A DNA stretch of 64,000 nt, taken from the NCBI GenBank assembly GCA_003963305.1, contig RXJR01000022.1, positions 124,001 through 188,000 on the forward strand, given 5' to 3'. The stretch comes from Candidatus Melainabacteria bacterium. GTDB lineage: Bacteria > Cyanobacteriota > Vampirovibrionia > Obscuribacterales > Obscuribacteraceae. The notes below the pieces were generated by a model, which worked only from the letters and a program-made list of their open reading frames with translations, was not told the DNA's origin and did no database searches. Below, piece after piece: positions 8,258-16,943 of this stretch (position 1 is its first letter; each line of letters begins with the position of its first letter). Position numbers and translations under genes: made by a program.

Positions 8258-9712
8258 TTATGAAGGTTTGCCGGTTTTCTCTTTGATCAAGGAAGGCCAG
8301 TCGGTATGAACAAAGCCCGCCCCCGGCTTATCGATGCGTTCATAGGTATGAGCACCGAAGAAGTCGCGCTGAGCTTGTGTTAAGTTTTGCGGCAAATTCG
8401 CACAGCGGTAGCTGTCGAAGTAAGCCAGACTGGCACTGAGAGCCGGAACAGGAATGCCTGCATTGACCGCGGTCGTAATCGCGTAACGCCAGTTGGCCTG
8501 ATGCTCGACTATCCAGGAGCTGAATTCAGGATCGACAAGCAGGTTGTTCACGTCACCCTGTCGCTTGAACGCCTGTTTGATTGTCTGCAGAAGCTTCGCC
8601 CTGATAATGCAGCCGCCTTCCCAGATGCGAGCACATTCAGAAAGATCGACGTTCCACTTGTACTCGTTTGAGCCGGCCCGGATCAAAGCCATACCCTGAG
8701 CGTAACTGCACACTTTGCTGGCGTAGAGAGCATCGTGCAAAGCAGCCAGCACTTTCTTTGAATCAGCTGAACTAATTGACGCGTCACTCGGACCCGACAG
8801 TTTTTTGGAAGCTACCATGCGCTCATCTTTCAGGGCGGAAAGCAGGCGGCCGGTCAATGCTGCATCGATTGTCGGAATAGCGATGCCCAGATCGAGCGCA
8901 ATCTCGCCTGTCCACTTACCTGTACCTTTTTGACCAGCTTTATCAACAATCAGATCGACCAGGAACTTGCCTGTCTCGGGGTCTGTTACCGACAAAATTT
9001 TGGCAGTAATTTCAATCAAGAATGAGTCGAGAATGCCCTTGTTCCACTCCTCAAAGACATCGCTGATCTGATCTGCCTTGAGTCCGAGACCGCGTCTCAT
9101 CACATCGTAGATCTCGGCAATCAGCTGCATGTCACCATATTCGATACCATTATGGACCATCTTGACGAAGTGCCCGGCTCCGTTTGGTCCTAAATAAGTC
9201 ACACAGGGACCGTCTGAAGACTTAGCAGCAATCGCTTCCCAGATAGGCTTAATCTCGTTGTAGGCTTTTTCATCGCCGCCTGGCATCAACGAAGGTCCCC
9301 ACAGGGCGCCTTCTTCGCCGCCCGAGACGCCTGAGCCAATGAAACGAATTCCTTTTGCAGCCAGTTCCTTTTCTCGGCGAATCGTATCGGTAAAGTGAGA
9401 ATTGCCACCATCGATGATGATGTCATCCTTTTCCAGATATGGCAGCAACTTCTCGACCGTCTGATCGACCGGTGCGCCGGCTTTGACAAGCAAAATAATT
9501 TTGCGTGGTCGTTCGAGCGACTCTACAAAACTCTTATCGTCGTGATAGCCAAAGACCTTCTTGCCTTTGCCTCGATCGTTGACAAACTCGTCGACCTTCT
9601 CGACGGTGCGATTATAGATTGAGATCGGAAAACCATTGCGTTCGATGTTGAGAGCAAGGTTTTCACCCATGACTCCCAGTCCAATCAACCCGATCTTCGC
9701 CTTATCAGCCAT
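8258..9712 (-). CDS. gnd: 6-phosphogluconate dehydrogenase (decarboxylating)
   Basis: Converts 6-phosphogluconate plus NADP+ to ribulose 5-phosphate, CO2 and NADPH, the third oxidative step of the pentose-phosphate pathway. The N-terminal Rossmann motif is GLIGLGVMGENLAL. The substrate-binding SGVSGGEEGA and catalytic GHFVKMVHNGIEYGDMQ segments are intact, as is the C-terminal RDFFGAHTYER tail that reaches the partner subunit. Length (484) matches the long class. The ATG at 9712 has GGGAGG six bases upstream. It is the last gene of the zwf-opcA-pgl-gnd series, 16 bases after pgl. Confidence 0.97.
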   Translation of the reverse strand: MADKAKIGLIGLGVMGENLALNIERNGFPISIYNRTVEKVDEFVNDRGKGKKVFGYHDDKSFVESLERPRKIILLVKAGAPVDQTVEKLLPYLEKDDIIIDGGNSHFTDTIRREKELAAKGIRFIGSGVSGGEEGALWGPSLMPGGDEKAYNEIKPIWEAIAAKSSDGPCVTYLGPNGAGHFVKMVHNGIEYGDMQLIAEIYDVMRRGLGLKADQISDVFEEWNKGILDSFLIEITAKILSVTDPETGKFLVDLIVDKAGQKGTGKWTGEIALDLGIAIPTIDAALTGRLLSALKDERMVASKKLSGPSDASISSADSKKVLAALHDALYASKVCSYAQGMALIRAGSNEYKWNVDLSECARIWEGGCIIRAKLLQTIKQAFKRQGDVNNLLVDPEFSSWIVEHQANWRYAITTAVNAGIPVPALSASLAYFDSYRCANLPQNLTQAQRDFFGAHTYERIDKPGAGFVHTDWPSLIKEKTGKPS

Positions 9713-9728
9713 TTAGAACCTCCCTTCC

Positions 9729-10496
9729 TTAGCGTTCCAACTGTGTGGTGAGCAATCTGACCGCAGCGCGATCGACATACCAAAACAAATTGCCGGAGCG
9801 CGGTGCTACCAACTGAGATGGATATTGTTTGTCGGGCTGCTCCAACACTTCCTTCAAAATTTGCGCCTTTCCATCTCCCTCGACAAGGAAGATTACGACC
9901 TGTCCTTCATTGATGACGGGATAAGTCATCGTGATGCGAGTGCTGTTGAATTTTTCGACATAGTTATCGACATAGAGCCTGTCACAAATTTGCAGCGCCT
10001 TTGAATCTGGAAACAAAGATGCCGTGTGTCCATCAGGACCCAGACCAAGCAGAATCAAGTCGAACCGCGGCACATCGCCTTCGGGCACTCGAAAGACTCT
10101 CCGCAAGTCCTCTTCATAGCTCAGTGCAGAAATTTCGGGGTCTTCAGACTGACCCACTGTCCTGAACACATTCGACTCTGGAATGGCTATTTTAGACAGA
10201 AGCGCTTCGTCGATCATTTTGAAATTGCTGTCCGGATGATCGTGTGGAACACAGCGCTCATCGCCAAGAAAGAAAATTACATCCGCCCACTGTATGCCAC
10301 CAATGTAAGGAGGCTCGGAAAGCCGCTTATAGAGTGCCTTTGGCGTTGAACCGCCAGAGACGGAAACTATGAATCGTCCGTTCTCTTTAATCGCTTGAGC
10401 AGCAAGCTCAGAGAAAGTCTTAGCAATATGTTCAACCAGCTCGGCTGAATTCTCAGATACTTCGAGCTTTCCTAATACTCTGCTTGAATTCAACAT
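9729..10496 (-). CDS. pgl: 6-phosphogluconolactonase
   Basis: Hydrolyses 6-phosphogluconolactone to 6-phosphogluconate. It belongs to the DevB/SOL family (NagB-like fold): SGGSTPKALYKRL near 46-58, FFLGDERCVPHDHPDSN near 75-92 and LGLGPDGHTASLFP near 147-160 are the active-site loops. Length (255) is normal. ATG at 10496 with GAGGAGC about six bases upstream. Only 10 bases separate it from opcA, so it is probably translated from the same message as zwf, opcA and gnd. Confidence 0.95.
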   Translation of the reverse strand: MLNSSRVLGKLEVSENSAELVEHIAKTFSELAAQAIKENGRFIVSVSGGSTPKALYKRLSEPPYIGGIQWADVIFFLGDERCVPHDHPDSNFKMIDEALLSKIAIPESNVFRTVGQSEDPEISALSYEEDLRRVFRVPEGDVPRFDLILLGLGPDGHTASLFPDSKALQICDRLYVDNYVEKFNSTRITMTYPVINEGQVVIFLVEGDGKAQILKEVLEQPDKQYPSQLVAPRSGNLFWYVDRAAVRLLTTQLER

Positions 10497-10506
10497 CTAA
10501 AGCTCC

Positions 10507-11724
10507 TCACTTAGCTTTCGGTCCGATCTGATCGGCAATCGTGGCGGCCATGCGATATGCGCTCTCGAGAATCGGATCGCGATCGATGGCTTCCAGTTCC
10601 AGGTCTATCAGTCTGGCTTCGGTGGCCTGATTGACTCTAAATCGAACATCTTCGTCCGAACCTGACGGTACAGACGATTCACCAGATCTGGTAGCAAGCA
10701 TCTGAACACCTGGCGCACCAGATGTCTGTTGCAAAACAATATTGGGCAAAGCGCTATCGTTAAATGACACTTTGAGCGAGCAGATATTGCCGACGTTGCT
10801 TTCGTCAGCTTCTGCCGTTTCGATCTTTACTTCAACTGGTTTCTCGGCGTTAGCGAACTTGACAAGCGAATTAGTGGCACTCTTGAATTGCCAGCCAAGC
10901 CTGTTTGCCAGCCAGCCGATAAACAGTAGTGTCTGATTCAAATGCCCGCTACAAACAGATTTGCCGCCTGCATAGGTAATCTCAACAGTTTTGACGTCGC
11001 CCAGAGCAGCAACTGAAAGATGACCGTGTTGCTCGTCAAACGACAGCGCCAGAGCCTCCCGCCACAGAAGGCTGCGACGCCAGTTCAGGTCTGAAACGAC
11101 TATCTGAGCACCATGCTTCTCTTCCAGGTATGCACCGATTATATGGATGACGTCTGAAAAGAAGTTGCATGAGCCTTCGTCTTTAGCAGAGTCGACGATC
11201 AATTCATCAACATAGCTGAGGAATGGACGGACACTGGCGAAATCGACCTTCTTGGCGCGCCACCATAGGAAAACAGGCAAATCGGAGATAACCAGGGGCA
11301 ATACCACACTGGTCAGCTCATGTGGTCCGTTGCCTTCGCTGCGCACCGTGATTTGTTCACAACAGATCTGTTTTCCTGATTTGGAATCGCTGATGTGGCA
11401 GCGTGCTGAAACCCAGGCCTCGAGTGACGGAGTTGTTGATGGACGCGATATGGCCAGAATCGCCCGGCAGGGATGACGCGTCGTTATGTCATCGAGGACA
11501 TCGCCGGCAACTGTTTCAGCATCGGCATCTTCGCTGTACAGAATCAGGTTGATGGCGCAGGCTCTCGTGACAGAACCATTCGCTTCACCTGACTCAGAGG
11601 CTGATTGCCAGAGGGTCTGCAATTCCTTTTCGATCTTGGCGATGTCGACCTGAGCAAACTTGCCCGAGAGAAAAGCTTCAGTGCCTTCCCTGGTCTCCTT
11701 ACTGACTTGCTTTGTCGGGGTCAT
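10507..11724 (-). CDS. opcA: glucose-6-phosphate dehydrogenase assembly/activator protein OpcA
   Basis: In cyanobacteria OpcA binds glucose-6-phosphate dehydrogenase and promotes its active oligomer. The N-terminal part here (TRACAINLILYS, then AILAISRP) and the middle LVISDLPVFLWWRAK segment followed by DELIVDSA are the conserved core of that family. The ATG overlaps the zwf stop by four bases (ATGA), and GGAGG lies inside the end of zwf, pointing to coupled translation. Length (405) is within the family range. About eight cysteines are spread over the protein. The position directly behind zwf is the standard one and confirms the call. OpcA is also present in actinobacteria, so it is not an absolute cyanobacterial marker. 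Confidence 0.93.
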   Translation of the reverse strand: MTPTKQVSKETREGTEAFLSGKFAQVDIAKIEKELQTLWQSASESGEANGSVTRACAINLILYSEDADAETVAGDVLDDITTRHPCRAILAISRPSTTPSLEAWVSARCHISDSKSGKQICCEQITVRSEGNGPHELTSVVLPLVISDLPVFLWWRAKKVDFASVRPFLSYVDELIVDSAKDEGSCNFFSDVIHIIGAYLEEKHGAQIVVSDLNWRRSLLWREALALSFDEQHGHLSVAALGDVKTVEITYAGGKSVCSGHLNQTLLFIGWLANRLGWQFKSATNSLVKFANAEKPVEVKIETAEADESNVGNICSLKVSFNDSALPNIVLQQTSGAPGVQMLATRSGESSVPSGSDEDVRFRVNQATEARLIDLELEAIDRDPILESAYRMAATIADQIGPKAK

Positions 11725-13304
11725 AGACGCCTCCAGGCATGTCCTGTCGATGCGATCAGGTCATCGCTGGCAGCTGGACCCCATGACCCGGCAGCATAGT
11801 TAGGGAAGTCGGTCTTTCTGCTCTTGTCAGACCATGCTTCCAGCACAGGGCTAATGAAGTTCCAACATACTTCTACCTGGTCTGTACGAGAAAACAGCGA
11901 CGGATCTCCCATCAAGCAGTCGTGAATCAAGCGCTCATAGGCAGTAGCGCTTCGCACACCAAATGCGGTGCCATACTTGAAGTCCATATTCAAGTGACGC
12001 AATTGATTGGTTTGCCCCGGTTGCTTGGTGGCAAATTTCAGCGAGATACCTTCCTCTGGCTGAATCTGGAGTACAAGAACGTTGGGCATCAAGCCTTCAG
12101 TCTTGCCATCGGTAAGTGTGTCGATAGACTCTGAGAAGAGACGATGGGGCGGGCTTTTGAAGTGGATGGCAATCTCCGTTATGGATTTAGCCAGGCGCTT
12201 GCCGGAGCGAATGTAAAACGGCACTCCAGCCCATCGCCAGTTATCGATAAACAATTTAAGGGCGGTAAAAGTCTCGACGTTCGACTGGTTGGAAACACCA
12301 TCTTCTTCGCGATAACCAGGCACTGATTGACCGAGTATGTAACCTGGTCCATATTGCCCGCGGACCGCATAGTCATCCACTTCACTGGGGTCTATGGGGC
12401 GCAGGCACTTGAGCACCTTCGCTTTTTCGTCACGCGTAGCTTCCGGATCAAGCGAAATCGGTGGTTCCATGCCTACAAGTGAAACCAACTGCAGAAGGTG
12501 GTTCTGCACCATATCGCGCAGGTTGCCAGCTTCCTCGTAGTATGAGCCGCGTCCTTCCACACCCAGGGTCTCAGCATTTGTAATCTGAACATGGTCGACG
12601 TGTTTCTGATTCCACAAAGGCTCGAATATACCGTTGGCGAAACGCAACACCATGATGTTTTGCACTGTCTCTTTACCGAGATAGTGGTCGATGCGATAAA
12701 CCTGGTGCTCGCTGAAGACCTCATGGATTTCTTCATCGAGAGCAATTGAAGACTTCAAGTCGTGACCGAAAGGTTTCTCGACAATAATGCGAGGCCAGGG
12801 CGCCTGACCGCGCTTGGCTTTAGTAGCCAATCCTGAGCTGGCCAGACCTTTCACGATCGGGGTGTAGAGGCTGGGCGCCGTGGAAAGGTAAAAGATATGA
12901 TTGCCTTGAGTGGCATGCTCTTCTTTCAGCTCCTGCAGCCGACCCGACAATACGTTGAATCCATCCGGTTTAGTCACGTCAGCGGCTGAGTAATGCAAAC
13001 TTTTGGCAAATTCGCCCCATGAGGCTTCTTGAAAATTGAGATCCGAAGCATATTTCTGCACCGAATCTTTCATGACAGCGCGAAACTCATCATCTGTCAT
13101 CTTGGTTCTGGATGAGCCCAGGATGGCAAAATCTTTCGGCAGCAAATCTTCCAGATAGAGTGCATAGAGCGCTGGAATCAGCTTGCGTTTAGTCAAATCA
13201 CCGTGGGCGCCAAGAATCACCATAGCGAACGGACTGGCGCGCTTTTCGAGGCGCATGCCCTCAAGCAGTGGATTCTTAGCCAACGCACTTTCCGTCGTTA
13301 CCAT
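11721..13304 (-). CDS. zwf: glucose-6-phosphate 1-dehydrogenase
   Basis: Oxidises glucose 6-phosphate to the lactone with NADP+, entering the oxidative pentose-phosphate pathway. Coenzyme motif VILGAHGDLTKRKL near residue 30, substrate/catalytic RIDHYLGKE near 215 and the IRSGKRL segment near 380 are intact. The start is taken at ATG 13304 (MVTTESAL), which has AAGAGG six bases upstream. A longer reading from 13349 has no such site. Three cysteines are visible (in LKCLRP, HDCLMG and VEVCWN); whether they include a redox pair like that of cyanobacterial enzymes cannot be judged by eye. First gene of the operon with opcA, pgl and gnd. Confidence 0.97.
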   Translation of the reverse strand: MVTTESALAKNPLLEGMRLEKRASPFAMVILGAHGDLTKRKLIPALYALYLEDLLPKDFAILGSSRTKMTDDEFRAVMKDSVQKYASDLNFQEASWGEFAKSLHYSAADVTKPDGFNVLSGRLQELKEEHATQGNHIFYLSTAPSLYTPIVKGLASSGLATKAKRGQAPWPRIIVEKPFGHDLKSSIALDEEIHEVFSEHQVYRIDHYLGKETVQNIMVLRFANGIFEPLWNQKHVDHVQITNAETLGVEGRGSYYEEAGNLRDMVQNHLLQLVSLVGMEPPISLDPEATRDEKAKVLKCLRPIDPSEVDDYAVRGQYGPGYILGQSVPGYREEDGVSNQSNVETFTALKLFIDNWRWAGVPFYIRSGKRLAKSITEIAIHFKSPPHRLFSESIDTLTDGKTEGLMPNVLVLQIQPEEGISLKFATKQPGQTNQLRHLNMDFKYGTAFGVRSATAYERLIHDCLMGDPSLFSRTDQVEVCWNFISPVLEAWSDKSRKTDFPNYAAGSWGPAASDDLIASTGHAWRRL

Positions 13305-13462
13305 GTTAAACCTCTTTATGCTATCGACTCTGGGGGTCTTGGATATCAAAGACTACTATGTTTTGTGCCTTCCGACGTTTACAAGAGGGCGATTGTAAGC
13401 CGTTTCGGAACGAATTAATTTGCCCGAGGCGTTTGCCCGAATAAGCCCAACAATCAAACGAA

Positions 13463-13492
13463 AAGTCTGATCGGAAAGTTCCGATCAGACTT
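13463..13492 (-). terminator. hairpin terminator after the DUF2945-like gene
   Basis: Perfect inverted repeat AAGTCTGATCGGAA / TTCCGATCAGACTT with only two bases between the arms, so about 12 pairs can form with a small loop. On the minus strand it is followed by TTTTCGTTTG, fitting an intrinsic terminator 50 bases past the stop of the gene at 13544. It also insulates the pentose-phosphate operon that starts farther on. Confidence 0.65.
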
Positions 13493-13543
13493 GCAACGGT
13501 TTCAATTGATTGCGTTAACGCATCCTGTCGTCAGGATCTCAGA

Positions 13544-13786
13544 TCAAGCCATAGTCGCAGTCAGCGTTTTGTTTTTGCGAGCAAGACGCAAGGTGACGCC
13601 GCGTTGCATTACTTCTTGATTGTTTACCTCATTTTTGATTATGTACTGCGGGTCTTTCTCAGACGCGTGCCGTACATAGCCCTTAAAACTCACCTCTGTA
13701 GTCACTTTTCTTGTAATCGTTCCTGTGGAGCAACCCGCATCGGAATTCCACTGGACGCGATCGCCCACTTTGAAAGCTTGAGACAT
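13544..13786 (-). CDS. DUF2945-like (TUDOR-type) small protein
   Basis: 80 residues resembling the DUF2945 / 'hypervirulence-associated TUDOR domain' family: FKVGDRVQWNS at the start, then the TGTITRKVT strand, GYVRHASEKDPQYIIKNE and a final VTLRLA strand. Members are small beta-barrel proteins common in bacteria and fungi with no settled function. ATG at 13786 (MSQAFK) has GGAGGTGA five to six bases upstream; a longer reading from 13804 would place the start ahead of that site and is unlikely. It is monocistronic, with its own terminator. Confidence 0.75.
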   Translation of the reverse strand: MSQAFKVGDRVQWNSDAGCSTGTITRKVTTEVSFKGYVRHASEKDPQYIIKNEVNNQEVMQRGVTLRLARKNKTLTATMA

Positions 13787-13932
13787 AACCATCACCTCCG
13801 CCAACGCACTTATGCGAAACCACTCTTATGAAAGAGACGAACCTGCCAGGGTTCAGTTCCGAAAAGACACCTTCACACTACACAACTGGATGGTAGCACC
13901 TTTGGTATCGTTTTGCCACCAAAGAAAGTGCC

Positions 13933-14475
13933 CTAGTCGGGAAATTTCTCATCGCTCGCGACGTTGATCACACGCACACCACGCCCTTTCAGAAAGTCGA
14001 GAATATCCTGCGCGTGCAGTCCCATCGGCCACAAGGGCACCTCCATATCGACATAGGGCGCATGGAAAATGACGCTGGAATCATCGAGATAGGGGTAGTA
14101 TTCAGCGAACTTGACGTCGTCAAGCAAGACCATTTGCACTCGTTTTTTCTTTCGCAAACGATCGAAGATTAGCAGCACCGCTTCGGCGTCAGTCAATTCG
14201 AAGGTGTAAGTTTTGAATGCATCACAAAACACCTGGTATGTAAGAGAACACAAAAAGCCGGCGAAACCAAAGGTGGAAGCGAACAAAGCAAATGACCAGG
14301 CCCAATTGTTGGAAAATAAAAAAACAGCCACAGCAGCCCAGATGCACACGAAAATCCAGCCCACCGTCAGACCAATTAAAAGTGGTACCAGACCTCTACG
14401 CTTGAAGTAAGGTCCTGATACGACTCGCATGCCTAGTGATGGGAAAGTGGCTACCAAGATGTTGATCCTCGCCAC
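13933..14475 (-). CDS. two-TM membrane protein of unknown function
   Basis: 180 residues. Two hydrophobic helices (about 29-53 and 57-80) sit close together, followed by a soluble domain of about 95 residues with alternating strands (FELTDAEAVLLIF, VQMVLLDDVKFAEYY) and a terminal helix. This recalls bacterial PH-like membrane proteins, but I see no defining motif. The GTG at 14475 is the longest start. It lies in one arm of an inverted repeat (14474-14502), and Met16 is an alternative. It lies between the DUF2945-like gene and a CPBP protease gene, all on the minus strand. Confidence 0.6.
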   Translation of the reverse strand: MARINILVATFPSLGMRVVSGPYFKRRGLVPLLIGLTVGWIFVCIWAAVAVFLFSNNWAWSFALFASTFGFAGFLCSLTYQVFCDAFKTYTFELTDAEAVLLIFDRLRKKKRVQMVLLDDVKFAEYYPYLDDSSVIFHAPYVDMEVPLWPMGLHAQDILDFLKGRGVRVINVASDEKFPD

Positions 14476-14502
14476 GTGCCTGCATTATCTAGTATGGCAC
14501 GT
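14474..14502. other. inverted repeat at the start of the two-TM protein gene
   Basis: ACGTGCC at 14474-14480 and GGCACGT at 14496-14502 are perfect complements 15 bases apart. One arm contains the GTG start of the gene at 13933-14475. It could be an operator or an RNA hairpin hiding the start; its role is unknown. Confidence 0.35.
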
Positions 14503-14610
14503 TGTCAACAATCTTGTGATCGCGAAGGCGGCTCAGATGCCTGAAACCAGCCGTACAAGCTGCATTAAAGGAATATTCACCCAGGATGAACTGTAGAATA
14601 CGCTACTGGC

Positions 14611-16248
14611 TCAGCTGCCGAATAGTAGCAAGACAAGGGTAAAAGTGCCGCTGTTCCACATTCCATGCGCGACCATGCTGGCCAGTGTGGATTTGGTGCG
14701 TTCAACGACAAAGCCAAACAACAGTCCCAGACCGAAAAGGGGCAGAAAACCGCCACCATCCATATGGACTCCGGCAAAGAGCAGAGCTGTGAGAAGGAGA
14801 CACGGAAACACGCCACGGTAGCGCCGCAAGCTCGTGTACAAAAAGCCCCTGAAAAGGGTTTCCTCACAAATTGGTGCGAGCACACCGAGCGTAAAATAAA
14901 AGACCAGGATCGAAACTACATCAGCCGACCGTGCCGCTTCCATTACTAGAGCAATGATCGGATTGGATGAACCCTGCGAGTTCATGAACTTCATAGCCAG
15001 CAGATAACAAATAAGAACCACGGGCACTGCGGAAAACCAGGTCAACCACCCAGCCAACACGAGCCTTCCCGGACCGAGTTTTCCTATCTTCGTTCTGAAT
15101 CGCACCGTATCGAAAAGACTGAGCTTATTGGGTCTTGCAGCTAACAAATAGATATAAAGAATGCCCGGACCATTGCTTGCCAGATATAAACCAGCTGTGG
15201 TCAGGGCGGCGAGCAGAGTGCCGTGATTCATCAGTTCGCCAATCTTGATGCCTGATTGTAGAACCGAACTCAACAGAACCTGAGTACACATCCAGGCAAC
15301 GAAAACCGCATAAATCGTCTTTAGATCGAAAGCTACGGGCGACGCTATGAGGGCTCTGTCTTCCTCTTTGGTGACGTGCCTGGGCAGGAAAAACAGCTGC
15401 ACCAGAATAACTATCAAACCAACCAGAAACGAAAGTGCCATTACACAGAAAACAACAACCATTCTTGTCACAAGAGCAAGCCCCTGCTCTGAGGTTTGAT
15501 TGTGCAGAGCCTGGTAGTCAGCCTTTCTTCCAACCTTCTTGTAGAGCTCGAGCAGCGCCGTGTCTCGATACCAACCGCGCGGCAAGATTTCCTTGAAGAT
15601 CGTCTCCGCCTCGGTCACCTCCGCGGACGTAGGCTTGGGCGTCACGTACAGCACGGTCAAGGCCTGGTGCAGCCGCTTCGCGTTGGTCGTGTCAATATGC
15701 GACAAACGCTCGAGGGACATGCTATTAGGGTCATCAAGTTCGTGCGTGACAATGGCATATTTGCTTTCCAATATGCCGGCCTGCGGGTTCTTTTGAACAA
15801 GATCTCCGAGAATTCGTTGTGCCTCTCGCTTCAGCATTTCTATCTGCTTTTCGGCAGTTCGAGGGGCATCCGGCACAGGCAAGCTGACGTTCGGGTGTCG
15901 CCTATCAACAAGCTTGGGGCTCAAGAACACTTGCGAGGTCGACTCCAGAGCCTGAGCCATCTTGAGAGACAGCTCCGCCTTGTCAGAATCGATGACTGGA
16001 GCAGTGGAAGACTTTTGTGCCTTGTTCGGGTCTAAAGCATGCCAGAGGTGCAGGCAGACGTATATCGTCGCCGTTAAAAGCAATGCGTCTTTGAGTCGGT
16101 CCTTGACCTTCTCGTTTTTGACCAGAACAACAGCCGCTATTAGCGCGACGAAGCCGGCTAGCCAAAAGAAAACTGGATTAACACTCGACAATTGAAACGC
16201 GGCTCCCTGAGCTTCCGATGCCCAGACGTCAATCTGCCGCTGAGGCAC
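14611..16248 (-). CDS. CPBP-family intramembrane metalloprotease with long N-terminal region
   Basis: The C-terminal third is a CPBP/Abi (CAAX-protease-like) membrane domain with all three signature motifs: EETLFRG (EExxxR, near 457), FAGVHMD (FxxxH, near 487) and HGMWNSG (HxxxN/B, near 525). The family cleaves in the membrane or acts in maturation and immunity. The first about 250 residues hold two TM helices and a large hydrophilic region with a TPR-like ETIFKEILPRGWYRDTALLELY segment, unusual for the family, whose members are mostly 200-300 residues. Start is GTG at 16248 with TTAGG about six bases upstream. It is probably co-transcribed with the small Gly-rich protein gene 39 bases upstream. 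Substrate unknown. Confidence 0.82.
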   Translation of the reverse strand: MPQRQIDVWASEAQGAAFQLSSVNPVFFWLAGFVALIAAVVLVKNEKVKDRLKDALLLTATIYVCLHLWHALDPNKAQKSSTAPVIDSDKAELSLKMAQALESTSQVFLSPKLVDRRHPNVSLPVPDAPRTAEKQIEMLKREAQRILGDLVQKNPQAGILESKYAIVTHELDDPNSMSLERLSHIDTTNAKRLHQALTVLYVTPKPTSAEVTEAETIFKEILPRGWYRDTALLELYKKVGRKADYQALHNQTSEQGLALVTRMVVVFCVMALSFLVGLIVILVQLFFLPRHVTKEEDRALIASPVAFDLKTIYAVFVAWMCTQVLLSSVLQSGIKIGELMNHGTLLAALTTAGLYLASNGPGILYIYLLAARPNKLSLFDTVRFRTKIGKLGPGRLVLAGWLTWFSAVPVVLICYLLAMKFMNSQGSSNPIIALVMEAARSADVVSILVFYFTLGVLAPICEETLFRGFLYTSLRRYRGVFPCLLLTALLFAGVHMDGGGFLPLFGLGLLFGFVVERTKSTLASMVAHGMWNSGTFTLVLLLFGS

Positions 16249-16287
16249 CTAAAGCCTAAGTATAGCTGCATGACAGCCGACCCGGAT

Positions 16288-16650
16288 TTACTCCATGCCG
16301 CCGCCGCCACCGGCGTCTCCGCCGAAGAAGGTGTTACCGAATTCGCCCAGTTCACCGAAGCCGCTGAACTCGCCGTAGTCGCCGAACCCTTCCAGACCGC
16401 CAAACTCGGTGCCTGTATCGTGCATGAAGTCTGTGTCGTTCTCTTGATAGTAGCCGCCATCTCTCTTAGGCAGCTGATCTTGATAATAGCCCCAGGGAAA
16501 GCCTTTCACCAGCTGGCGCCGCATCATGAAACGAGGCAGCTTAACAAAGCCCAGCCCCATAATCACGAGACCCACGAAGGAAATCTCAAACAGGAGGATT
16601 CTTCCCCACTGTAAGTGACTTACCCAGGCCATCTGGCTCGCTGCTTCCAT
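16288..16650 (-). CDS. small single-TM protein with Gly/Phe-rich tail
   Basis: 120 residues. One membrane helix (about 18-38), a basic stretch (RFMMRRQLVKG) just after it that would face the cytoplasm, and a low-complexity acidic Gly/Phe/Glu tail ending in five glycines. ATG at 16650 has GGAG five bases upstream; a TTG one codon earlier is less likely. It lies directly upstream of the CPBP protease gene in the same direction, which suggests a functional link such as substrate or partner. No family recognised. Confidence 0.62.
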   Translation of the reverse strand: MEAASQMAWVSHLQWGRILLFEISFVGLVIMGLGFVKLPRFMMRRQLVKGFPWGYYQDQLPKRDGGYYQENDTDFMHDTGTEFGGLEGFGDYGEFSGFGELGEFGNTFFGGDAGGGGGME

Positions 16651-16736
16651 CAATACTCCATACAGGCTGCAAATGCCGCGATATGCCGCAATCGTAGAGC
16701 CGTTCGAGAATTAAGTCAACGAGTTAAGTGGGAGAA

Positions 16737-16943
16737 TTACTCAGCTTCTGTCAACAAAGCTACTTTCTGAGGTCCAACAGTGCTGATCGACATGCGAGGG
16801 CCTTGAGTGCGCTTAAACGTGTCGACGTAGCGTCTCAATGCTTCTCTGACCAGGTCAGAGCGAGTACGGTGCTCCGTTTGAGCGACAATATCGATTTGTT
16901 CAAGGAGACCAGGTGGTAAGGCCACGAGTACTTTCTTAGGCAT
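16737..16943 (-). CDS. ribbon-helix-helix (CopG/Arc-type) DNA-binding protein
   Basis: 68 residues with a clear RHH pattern: a short beta strand (KKVLVALPP), helix 1 (GLLEQIDIVAQTE), the turn HRTRSDLV and helix 2 (REALRRYVDTFKR). Such proteins bind DNA as dimers through the strand, as small repressors or antitoxins. No toxin-like gene is adjacent, so a stand-alone regulator is more likely. The ATG at 16943 has AAGGA seven bases upstream. The 20-residue C-terminal tail is not typical and might bind a ligand or partner. Confidence 0.8.
   Translation of the reverse strand: MPKKVLVALPPGLLEQIDIVAQTEHRTRSDLVREALRRYVDTFKRTQGPRMSISTVGPQKVALLTEAE

Noticed and set aside
15496-16035. 179-codon plus-strand frame opposite the CPBP gene
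   Set aside because: Arg/Leu-rich antisense shadow; the minus strand has a convincing membrane protein with family motifs.
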